Shown: in pieces, positions 1 through 4,879 of the stretch
How positions within the stretch are numbered: the first letter of the stretch is position 1
Layout: each line of letters opens with the position of its first letter
DNA from: an uncultured Spirochaetaceae bacterium
Lineage (GTDB): Bacteria; Spirochaetota; Spirochaetia; Treponematales; UBA12059
Assembly: GCA_938004315.1 (NCBI GenBank)
Contig: CALKWG010000296.1
Location: forward strand, 1 to 5,530
Direction of reading: 5' to 3'
DNA: 5,530 nucleotides
Notes under the pieces: model-generated
Databases searched by the model: none
Told to the model about the DNA's origin: nothing
Seen by the model: only the letters and a program-made list of their open reading frames with translations
Made by a program: the position numbers and the translations under genes

Positions 1-414
1 TCGGGCGGGCTCTGGGCCCTGCCTACGGCCTGGGACTTCTGGTATCGCGAGGGCGGAGGGGGGCTGCCGGATAAAAACGGGGCCCTAAGCCTGTTTACAT
101 CGCCGGTCGGCTCGGTCATGGACGCGGTTCTCTATAGCGACAAGGAGAGCGCGGCCGGCCAGAAGTACTCGGGCTTCGGGACCTCGGCGCTCGAGGCGCG
201 GATCAAGGCCCTGTCGGCGCTCGGGGCCTGGGACTTCGGGCCCGAGGGGCCGCGGCCGGAGGGCTGCGCCCGTTCGACCGGGGCCGCGTCAACCCGGACC
301 CTGGGCCGGCCGCCGCGGCCGGCGGATACGAACGGCCCCGCCGACTGGTACGTCTGCTCAGGCGGCGGGGCCTCGATAGGATCGGAGAATTCGTCGACGC
401 CCTACGCGCCGTAA
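1..414 (+). CDS. C-terminal part of a probable lamin-tail-domain-like secreted protein (5' end outside window)
   Basis: The frame is open from the first base to a TAA at 412-414, giving 137 codons of a gene that begins upstream. The ATG at 118 is internal, because the sequence before it in the same frame (LWALPTAWDFWYREGG, then DKNGALSLFTSPVGSVMD) reads as normal protein. The segments SLFTSPVGSVMDAVLYSDK, YSGFGTS, STGAASTRTLGR and the closing ADTNGPADWYVCSGGGASIGS resemble, from memory, the end of lamin-tail (LTD) domains in spirochaete surface proteins, where a 'sTRTl.R...DTn...DW' strand pattern is typical. Such domains are usually extracellular and are thought to aid binding or anchoring; the role here is unknown. 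It converges on trxA with 7 bp between the two stops. That it is coding is likely; the family assignment is moderate and lacks the N-terminus. Confidence 0.6.
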   Translation, partial: SGGLWALPTAWDFWYREGGGGLPDKNGALSLFTSPVGSVMDAVLYSDKESAAGQKYSGFGTSALEARIKALSALGAWDFGPEGPRPEGCARSTGAASTRTLGRPPRPADTNGPADWYVCSGGGASIGSENSSTPYAP

Positions 415-421
415 CGATGGT

Positions 422-745
422 CTAGACGAGCTCCTTGAACATGTTCTCGATCTCGTGCTTGGGAAGCGCGCCGACCTTCTGCTTGTAGGGCTGGCCGTCC
501 TTGAAGACGATCAGGGTGGGGATCGAGATGATGTTGAAGCGGCTGGCTAGATCCGACTCGTTGTCCACGTTGACCTTGCCGACCTTGATCCGGCCGGCGT
601 AGGTCTTGGCCAGGTCGTCGATATGGGGCCCGATCATGCGGCAGGGCATGCACCACTCGGCCCAAAAATCCACGAGCACCGGGACGCTCGACTGCTCGAC
701 TTCGGCGGCGAAATTGGCCGCGCCCAGCTCTATACCTGCGCTCAT
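422..745 (-). CDS. trxA: Thioredoxin with a WCMPC active site
   Basis: This is a complete 107-residue cytoplasmic thioredoxin, the usual length for the family, which reduces protein disulfides using electrons from thioredoxin reductase. The active site is W31-C32-M33-P34-C35, inside the segment VDFWAEWCMPC. The buried acid D26 and cis-proline P76 (in SIPT) fall at the E. coli TrxA positions, so the fold is intact. The one oddity is Met33 in place of the usual Gly. There is no signal peptide or membrane segment. The start at 743-745 is supported by a GAGGAG ribosome binding site at 755-760, 9 nt upstream. An ATG at 748-750 is out of frame. The gene is divergent from the MarC gene and ends in TAG, 7 bp from the stop of the left-edge gene. 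No reductase gene is visible. Confidence 0.95.
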   Translation of the reverse strand: MSAGIELGAANFAAEVEQSSVPVLVDFWAEWCMPCRMIGPHIDDLAKTYAGRIKVGKVNVDNESDLASRFNIISIPTLIVFKDGQPYKQKVGALPKHEIENMFKELV

Positions 746-754
746 CGCATTATG

Positions 755-760
755 CTCCTC
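755..760 (-). promoter_or_regulatory. Ribosome binding site of trxA
   Basis: GAGGAG on the minus strand, 9 nt before the trxA ATG. It fixes the start and is the only textbook Shine-Dalgarno spacing seen at a gene start in this window. Confidence 0.75.
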
Positions 761-784
761 GTAATCGGTAGGCTACAGCGATAG

Positions 785-813
785 AAAATACCGCCTGCGG
801 CCCGACATGTCAA
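785..813 (-). promoter_or_regulatory. Sigma70-type promoter of trxA
   Basis: On the minus strand a perfect -35 TTGACA (808-813) is followed by a 17-nt spacer and TATTTT (785-790, four of six matches to TATAAT). Transcription would start near 778, giving a leader of about 33 nt that contains the ribosome binding site. The -35 overlaps an 8-bp palindrome, GACATGTC (804-811), which may be coincidental. Confidence 0.65.
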
Positions 814-841
814 ACGGTCGGAGCTCCCCGGGCCGGCGGCC

Positions 842-870
842 TTGCCCAAGCCGTCGGGCGGGTATACTAT
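842..870 (+). promoter_or_regulatory. Probable promoter of the MarC-family gene, leaderless
   Basis: TTGCCC (842-847, four of six matches to TTGACA), a 17-nt spacer, then TACTAT (865-870, four of six). TATACT (863-868) overlaps as an alternative -10. From TACTAT, exactly 6 nt separate the -10 from the ATG at 877, so the predicted transcript would start at or next to the start codon. No Shine-Dalgarno sequence is visible before this ATG. Confidence 0.5.
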
Positions 871-876
871 CGGGCC

Positions 877-1500
877 ATGCTAGCCCTCTACCTACAGATG
901 TTCTTTACCATACTCATCGTGGTGGACCCCATCGGCATCGTGCCGCTCTTCCTGTCGGCGACCTCGCACCTGGGGCAGGCCGAGCGCCGGGCGGTCATGC
1001 GCAAGGCCGTCGCCGTGGCCGGCTTCATCCTGTCGGTCTTCATCGTCGCCGGCCGCTTCATCCTGAGCTTCTTCGGCATCAGCCCCGGCGCCTTCTACAT
1101 AGCCGGCGGCGTGATGTTCTTCCTCATATCGCTGGACATGCTCTTCGGCCAGCCCAAGCGCTCCAAGACCTCCAGCCAGGAGTCCGAGGAGGACACGAGC
1201 TCCGTGGCCGTCTTCCCGCTGGCCATCCCCATGATAGCCGGCCCGGGAGCCGTCACCACGATCATGCTCTATTCCACCGGGGCGGGGGACTGGCTGACGA
1301 TCACGGGCCTCTTGTTCGCGGCGCTCGTTCCCATCCTGGCGGTCGAGTTCATAGCCATGCGCTCGAGCGGCCTCATCCTTAAGCTCCTGGGCAAGACCGG
1401 CGTCTCCGTGGTGGAGCGCATGATGGGCCTCGTGCTCTCGGGCCTCGCGGTGCAGTTCGTCTACGACGGCCTCGTCAAGCTGGGGATACTCGTCGGCTAG
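877..1500 (+). CDS. MarC-family integral membrane protein
   Basis: A complete 207-residue protein of the MarC (UPF0056 / NAAT) family, matching the family's usual length. Six hydrophobic segments are visible at about residues 1-25, 43-66, 68-90, 109-131, 138-160 and 182-205. Family hallmarks are D17-P-I-G20 in the first helix and FPLAIPMIAGPGA at 113-125 followed by TT. A charged loop (residues 91-108) separates the two halves, which look like an internal repeat of three helices each. The protein sits in the inner membrane. Its substrate is not established: some homologues are annotated as amino-acid or small-molecule exporters, and despite the name E. coli MarC is not thought to confer multiple antibiotic resistance. 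The start is chosen because the first helix begins directly at it. The stop overlaps that of the convergent Rnk-type gene. Confidence 0.9.
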   Translation: MLALYLQMFFTILIVVDPIGIVPLFLSATSHLGQAERRAVMRKAVAVAGFILSVFIVAGRFILSFFGISPGAFYIAGGVMFFLISLDMLFGQPKRSKTSSQESEEDTSSVAVFPLAIPMIAGPGAVTTIMLYSTGAGDWLTITGLLFAALVPILAVEFIAMRSSGLILKLLGKTGVSVVERMMGLVLSGLAVQFVYDGLVKLGILVG

Positions 1501-1925
1501 GCCCCGATAGCCAGGATGGTGAAGCGGCGCGAACCGCTCGGGCTATCGCAGAGCACGGACGCGCCGACCCGCTCCCCCAGGAGCGCGACGCCGAGCGGGC
1601 TCACCACGCTCGCCGTGGCGCTCGTCCCGTCGAGCTCGGCGGGGAATACCAAGCGGACCGTGAACTCCTCGCCGCTATCCTCGTCGCGCAGCGAGGCGGA
1701 GCCGCCTATGCCGACCGACCTACCCTCCGCGGAGTCCACGACCTCGGCCGCCCTGAGCTCGGCCTCGAGGCGCCGCAGGTGGGGGGAGAGGGGGCGGCGA
1801 TTCGCCTTCATGGCGTCTAGGACGCCGCTGAGCCGCCGGTGGTCGGGCTTGCAGAGGAGGATGCGATAGTCGTTCACGTCGTACTCCGGGATGAATCGCT
1901 CGGGCGGCCGCGAGGCCCCCGGCAC
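1497..1925 (-). CDS. GreA/GreB-family factor of the Rnk type (nucleoside diphosphate kinase regulator-like)
   Basis: This 142-residue protein has a Gre C-terminal FKBP-like domain at about 74-141, recognised by GSASLRDEDSGEEFTVRLVFP and SPLGVALLGERVG. It is preceded by a short helical N-terminus (about 28-65, with PHLRRLEAELRAAEVVD). That architecture matches Rnk-like proteins better than true GreA, whose N-terminal coiled coil is about twice as long and carries acidic tip residues. Family members bind RNA polymerase; Rnk is named for effects on nucleoside diphosphate kinase levels. Transcript cleavage activity is unlikely here. The start is uncertain. GTG at 1925 has a weak AGG upstream, while GTG at 1877 (126 residues) has CGGAG spaced by 6 nt and places the start directly before the conserved NDYRILL. 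An in-frame TGA at 1953-1955 excludes a longer protein. The TAG stop overlaps that of the MarC gene. Confidence 0.82.
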   Translation of the reverse strand: MPGASRPPERFIPEYDVNDYRILLCKPDHRRLSGVLDAMKANRRPLSPHLRRLEAELRAAEVVDSAEGRSVGIGGSASLRDEDSGEEFTVRLVFPAELDGTSATASVVSPLGVALLGERVGASVLCDSPSGSRRFTILAIGA

Positions 1926-1960
1926 GGGCCGCCTGGGGAATGGGCTGGCGGCTCATACTA

Positions 1961-1989
1961 TATATAGGCATATATCCTGTTGATAGCAA
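1961..1989 (-). promoter_or_regulatory. Probable promoter of the Rnk-type gene
   Basis: On the minus strand TTGCTA (1984-1989), a 17-nt spacer and TATATA (1961-1966); each hexamer matches the sigma70 consensus at four of six positions. Transcription would start near 1954, about 29 nt before the GTG at 1925 or 77 nt before the GTG at 1877. It lies in a strongly AT-rich island, unlike the flanking genes. Confidence 0.45.
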
Positions 1990-1999
1990 TATGAAAATA

Positions 2000-2032
2000 A
2001 CTTGTACGTAACTTGTATGAACTGATACAAGT
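2000..2032. repeat. Three ACTTGTA half-sites (two direct, one inverted), possible operator
   Basis: ACTTGTAC at 2000-2007 and ACTTGTAT at 2011-2018 are direct repeats offset by 11 bp, about one helical turn. ATACAAGT at 2025-2032 is the exact inverse of the second, with a 6-nt gap, giving a perfect 8-bp inverted repeat. The block starts 11 bp upstream of the likely -35 of the Rnk-type gene, i.e. about -46 to -78 relative to the predicted start, a usual place for an activator. An alternative is a terminator of the LuxR gene, which ends at 2043 on the same strand, but the stem is AT-rich and no clear T-run follows it. Confidence 0.5.
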
Positions 2033-2042
2033 AAGCCCCGTT

Positions 2043-2858
2043 TCAGCCGTAGATGGCCGCCAAGCTACCTTGCCTGGGGGCTAAGCCGAGCTTCTTCCTG
2101 GCGTTGTGGCGGTGGCGCTCGACCGTCGAGAGGGCTATGCCCAGGCGACTAGCGATTTCCTTGCCGCTTAAGCCCGCGGCGACGAGCTCGCAGACCTCAC
2201 GCTCCCGGATGCTCAAGGAGAGGCGGCGATCGGCGTAGGCCGGCTCGATAAAGGCCCCGCTTAGGCTACGCTTGGCTAAGGCGGCCAGGGCGGCCGCCTC
2301 CGATCCCGGTTCCAGGGCCGCCAGCTTGGCGAGGATGGGAGCCGTATCGCGCTCGAGCCGCTCCCGCATCGCCTCGCGGATGGTCCGCTTCTCGTCCTCT
2401 ATGCGGGATATGAGCTCCGAGAGCGCCAGGTTCTTGCGCTCGAGCTCGGCCGCGCGGGCCCGCTCGCGATCGTCGGCCTCGGCCCGCGCGGCGGCCAAGG
2501 CTACCCAACGGACCAGCGAGGCGCAGAGCTGCCGCTCCCGGGCCGAGAAGCGCGGGACGCCGCCGGCCGCGCGGCGCGGGTAGGCGCAGGATAGGGCGAC
2601 GTTCCCTTCGGCGGCCTCTATGAGGTCGCCGGACATGCGGCGGGAAGGGCCGCTGGCGTAGCTCTCGCCGCCCGCGCGCAGCTCGACCCGCGCCGAGGCG
2701 GGCAGGGCGAAGGCCGCCCTGAGCTCGCGGGCGAGGGCCTCTAGGACCGGCCCGAGCTCGCCGCGCGCCGAGGACAGGAGCTCGGCAGCGCGGTAGACGA
2801 AATCCAGCTCCTTCTCCCGCTCGCGCAGGGCCTCTCGCGACCCGAGTCCGCTTTCCAT
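2043..2858 (-). CDS. LuxR-type transcriptional regulator with GAF-like and coiled-coil regions
   Basis: A 271-residue cytoplasmic DNA-binding protein. The C-terminus (about 215-260) is a LuxR/NarL-type helix-turn-helix, with LSIREREVCELVAAGLSGKEIA and the recognition helix LSTVERHRHNARKKLG. Residues about 20-127 look like a GAF-type sensory fold, ending in FSARERQLCASLV. Residues about 125-180 are a charged helix, with ERKNLALSELISRIEDEK, as seen in PAS/GAF-LuxR proteins of spirochaetes and others. There is no receiver domain, membrane helix or signal peptide, so an internal signal is more likely than phosphorylation. I chose ATG 2858 over the GTG at 2873 because TATACT lies exactly 6 nt before it and a GTG start would place that element inside the gene. 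GGAGG is only 1 nt from the ATG, too close for normal pairing. It is divergent from the ABC exporter and could regulate it. The stop is TGA. Confidence 0.88.
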   Translation of the reverse strand: MESGLGSREALREREKELDFVYRAAELLSSARGELGPVLEALARELRAAFALPASARVELRAGGESYASGPSRRMSGDLIEAAEGNVALSCAYPRRAAGGVPRFSARERQLCASLVRWVALAAARAEADDRERARAAELERKNLALSELISRIEDEKRTIREAMRERLERDTAPILAKLAALEPGSEAAALAALAKRSLSGAFIEPAYADRRLSLSIREREVCELVAAGLSGKEIASRLGIALSTVERHRHNARKKLGLAPRQGSLAAIYG

Positions 2859-2864
2859 GCCTCC

Positions 2865-2870
2865 AGTATA
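2865..2870 (-). promoter_or_regulatory. -10 element of the LuxR-type gene, leaderless arrangement
   Basis: TATACT (five of six matches to TATAAT... with the fifth base C) reads on the minus strand, followed by exactly 6 nt (GGAGGC) and the ATG at 2858. Transcription would begin at the A of the start codon. No good -35 is visible at 17-18 nt. It lies in the 44-bp gap shared with the divergent ABC gene. Confidence 0.45.
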
Positions 2871-2890
2871 CACGAAGGGCCGCGCGATAG

Positions 2891-2896
2891 TAGCAT
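2891..2896 (+). promoter_or_regulatory. Possible -10 element of the ABC exporter gene, leaderless arrangement
   Basis: TAGCAT fits the TANNNT form of a -10 and is followed by exactly 6 nt (GGCCCC) and the ATG at 2903. No Shine-Dalgarno sequence precedes the ATG and no convincing -35 is seen. An out-of-frame ATG lies at 2895. This is weak alone; support comes from the same spacing at neighbouring genes. Confidence 0.35.
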
Positions 2897-2902
2897 GGCC
2901 CC

Positions 2903-4645
2903 ATGCTTAAACGCTTCCTCCGCTACTACCGGCCCTATAAGGGCCTCCTGGCTTTGGACCTGGGATCGGCCCTGCTCTTGTCCCTATCGGACCTCGTATT
3001 CCCCGCCGCCAGCAAGCAGGTGATAGACGTCATCGTGCCGGCCGGCGACTACGCGCGCCTGGCGCGCTTCGCCCTCGTCCTCGTCGCCATGTACGCGGCG
3101 CGCGCCGGGCTCGAGTATATCGTGGGCTTCTACGGCCACGTGCTCGGCGTGAACATACAGCGGGACCTGCGCCGCGACATCTTCAAGCACCTGCAGACCC
3201 TGGACCTGCGCTTCTATGACGACACCAAGACCGGCCAGATCATGAGCCGCATCGTGGCCGACCTCTTCGACCTGGCCGAGATATCGCACCACCTGCCCGA
3301 GGACCTGCTCATGGCCTCCGTGCGCCTCGTCGGCTCCCTGGCCGTGATGCTGGCCATCGAGTGGCGCCTGGCGCTCGTGGTCTTCGCGGTCGTGCCGGTC
3401 CTGGCCTGGTTCTCCTACGGCTTCCGGGGCCGCTTCCGCCGGGCCTTCCGACGCAATAAGGAGACCATGGCGGCCATCAACGAGCGCATCGAGGAGAGCA
3501 TCTCCGGCGTGCGCGTCGTGCGCGCCTTCGGCAACGAGGGCTTCGAGGCGGCCCGCTTCGACGAGGGCAACGAGCGCTTCCGCGCCTCGCGCGTCGACTC
3601 GGTCAAGCATATCGGCGTCTTCAATACCGGCGTGGGCTTCCTGTCTAACCTGGGGCTCGTGGTGGTGCTGGCCGGCGGCGGCTACGCGGCGGCCCGAGGG
3701 GCCATCAGCCCGGGAGCCTACGCGGCCTTCGCCCTCTACGTGACCCGCTTCTTCCAGCCCTTGGATACCCTGGTACGCTCCATGGAGATGTTCCAGGAAG
3801 GCGCCGCCGGCTTCGGCCGCTTCATAGAGATCATGGATACCGAGCCGTCCATCAAAGACGAGGCCGGCGCGGTGCCCTTGGCCAGCGTCCGCGGCGAGCT
3901 GGAGTTCCGGGACGTGGGCTTCCGCTACGGCGAGGGTAGGGAGCGGGTGCTCCATAAGGTGAACCTGCGCGTGGCCGCCGGCGAGACCGTGGCCGTCGTC
4001 GGACCCTCCGGGGCCGGCAAGACGACGCTCTGCTCCTTGGTGCCCCGCTTCTACGATATCGAGGAGGGCTCGATCACGGTCGACGGCCTGGACATACGGC
4101 GGGCGACGATAGCCTCGCTCCGGGCGGCCGTGGGTCTCGTCCAGCAGGACGTATTCCTCTTCTCCGGCAGCGTGCGCGAGAACATCGCCTACGGCCGCCT
4201 GGACGCTTCGGACGAGCAGATAGAGCGCGCCGCGGCGGCCGCCAACGCCCTGGGCTTCATCAGGGCCTTGCCGCAGGGCTTCGACACCCTGGTGGGCGAG
4301 CGCGGCGTCAAGCTATCCGGCGGCCAGAAGCAGCGGATCGCCATCGCGCGCATGTTCTTAAAGGATCCGCCCATCCTGATCCTGGACGAGGCGACGAGCT
4401 CCCTCGATACCATGAGCGAGCTGGCTATACGGGAGTCCTTGGACGCGTTGTCGCGTGGGCGCACCACCTTCATCATCGCCCACCGCCTGGCGACGGTGCG
4501 GCACGCCAAGCGCATCCTGGTCCTGACCGAGGACGGCATCGCCGAGGAAGGCTCCCACGACGAGCTCGTGGAGCGCCGGGGCGTCTATTGGCGGCTCTAT
4601 AACGCCCAGGTAGAGAGCCTGCTCGTCGGCGAGGCCGAGGCCTAG
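2903..4645 (+). CDS. ABC transporter, type I exporter half-transporter (membrane domain fused to ATPase)
   Basis: A complete 580-residue MsbA/MdlB-like half-transporter, expected to work as a dimer that exports a lipid, drug or peptide using ATP; the substrate cannot be told from sequence. The N-terminal membrane domain has six likely helices near residues 15-37, 52-75, 137-158, 160-178, 242-262 and 268-290, with a typical coupling region (RFYDDTKTGQIMSRI). The ATPase domain has an intact set of motifs: Walker A GPSGAGKT 367-374, Q-loop Q415, signature LSGGQ 471-475, Walker B ILILDE 491-496 with catalytic E496, D-loop SSLD 499-502 and H-loop H527. No degenerate site is seen, so a homodimer is plausible, and no partner half-transporter is adjacent. 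The gene is flanked by a divergent LuxR regulator and a downstream MarR gene. The start lacks a ribosome binding site but fits the family's N-terminus. Confidence 0.95.
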   Translation: MLKRFLRYYRPYKGLLALDLGSALLLSLSDLVFPAASKQVIDVIVPAGDYARLARFALVLVAMYAARAGLEYIVGFYGHVLGVNIQRDLRRDIFKHLQTLDLRFYDDTKTGQIMSRIVADLFDLAEISHHLPEDLLMASVRLVGSLAVMLAIEWRLALVVFAVVPVLAWFSYGFRGRFRRAFRRNKETMAAINERIEESISGVRVVRAFGNEGFEAARFDEGNERFRASRVDSVKHIGVFNTGVGFLSNLGLVVVLAGGGYAAARGAISPGAYAAFALYVTRFFQPLDTLVRSMEMFQEGAAGFGRFIEIMDTEPSIKDEAGAVPLASVRGELEFRDVGFRYGEGRERVLHKVNLRVAAGETVAVVGPSGAGKTTLCSLVPRFYDIEEGSITVDGLDIRRATIASLRAAVGLVQQDVFLFSGSVRENIAYGRLDASDEQIERAAAAANALGFIRALPQGFDTLVGERGVKLSGGQKQRIAIARMFLKDPPILILDEATSSLDTMSELAIRESLDALSRGRTTFIIAHRLATVRHAKRILVLTEDGIAEEGSHDELVERRGVYWRLYNAQVESLLVGEAEA

Positions 4646-4750
4646 GCCGGGGGGAAGCCGACGGAGCGCCCATCGGCGCATCCACCTGGCGCCCTCGGCC
4701 CAGCCTCGACCTGGCGGCACAAAATATTTCGTATTTCCGAACGATATCGC

Positions 4751-4778
4751 TTGCGTAACCATCGAACCCGGATAGTAT
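4751..4778 (+). promoter_or_regulatory. Possible upstream promoter in the ABC-MarR intergenic region
   Basis: TTGCGT (4751-4756), a 16-nt spacer and TAGTAT (4773-4778); TATATT at 4776-4781 is an alternative -10. It lies in an AT-rich island about 100 bp before the MarR start. A transcript from here would have a leader of roughly 95 nt running through the hairpins at 4799-4839. Each hexamer matches consensus only partly, so this is tentative. Confidence 0.3.
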
Positions 4779-4798
4779 ATTGTATCTGTACGTAGTAA

Positions 4799-4839
4799 CC
4801 GCCGCACGCGCGTCGGCGGACGCCGGCTCGGCATCGGCG
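4799..4839 (+). other. Two tandem GC-rich hairpins upstream of the MarR promoter
   Basis: CCGCCG (4799-4804) pairs with CGGCGG (4814-4819) around a 9-nt loop. Immediately after it, CGCCG (4821-4825) pairs with CGGCG (4835-4839) around another 9-nt loop. The second stem ends one base before the -35 TTGACA. There is no adjacent T-run, so this is not a classical intrinsic terminator. It could slow read-through from the ABC gene or act in a leader. In GC-rich DNA short stems also arise by chance. Confidence 0.35.
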
Positions 4840-4840
4840 C

Positions 4841-4870
4841 TTGACAATTTTAGTTCGGATACCGAATAAT
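4841..4870 (+). promoter_or_regulatory. Sigma70-type promoter of the MarR-family gene
   Basis: A perfect -35 TTGACA (4841-4846), an 18-nt spacer and AATAAT (4865-4870, five of six matches to TATAAT). The predicted start is near 4877, only about 3 nt before the ATG at 4880, so the transcript would be nearly leaderless. The TTG of the -35 is in frame with the gene and could be mistaken for its start codon. Confidence 0.7.
4854..4866. promoter_or_regulatory. Palindrome inside the MarR promoter, candidate autorepressor operator
   Basis: TTCGG-ATA-CCGAA is a perfect 5-bp inverted repeat with a 3-nt centre, lying between the -35 and the -10 and touching the -10. MarR proteins commonly bind palindromes in their own promoters and block polymerase. 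A looser version, TTCG-N6-CGAA, occurs at 4728-4741 just downstream of the ABC gene. That MarR binds here is inference. Confidence 0.5.
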
Positions 4871-4879
4871 GAGGATAGT

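Noticed and set aside
807..1382. Long + strand open frame of 191 codons overlapping the MarC gene
   Set aside because: It is a shadow frame: the protein is rich in Arg, His, Gly and Pro with no hydrophobic pattern, while the overlapping MarC frame carries all the family motifs.
1495..1512. GGCTA-N8-TAGCC inverted repeat over the MarC / Rnk-type stop codons as a bidirectional terminator
   Set aside because: A 5-bp stem with an 8-nt loop and no T-run on either strand is too weak to call a terminator.
1720..1989. Possible frameshifted N-terminal extension of the Rnk-type gene, starting near the ATG at 1954-1956
   Set aside because: The other frame gives an Arg/Pro-rich peptide with no family similarity, and the Rnk-type domain is already complete in the main frame.
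2984..3955. Minus-strand open frame of 323 codons opposite the ABC exporter
   Set aside because: High GC keeps it open; its composition (Ala, Glu, Gly, His, Val rich, no domain) mirrors the codons of the exporter gene.
4639..4648. GGCCTAGGCC palindrome at the ABC stop codon
   Set aside because: It has no loop and arises from the GAG GCC TAG stop context plus GGCC-rich surroundings; no function is indicated.
4666..4679. GCGCC-CATC-GGCGC hairpin 20 nt after the ABC stop as an intrinsic terminator
   Set aside because: The stem is only 5 bp and no T-run follows; such short GC stems are expected by chance in this DNA.
4646..4879. Small gene or tRNA in the ABC-MarR gap
   Set aside because: No cloverleaf or convincing short open frame with a ribosome binding site was found; only promoter-like elements and hairpins are visible.
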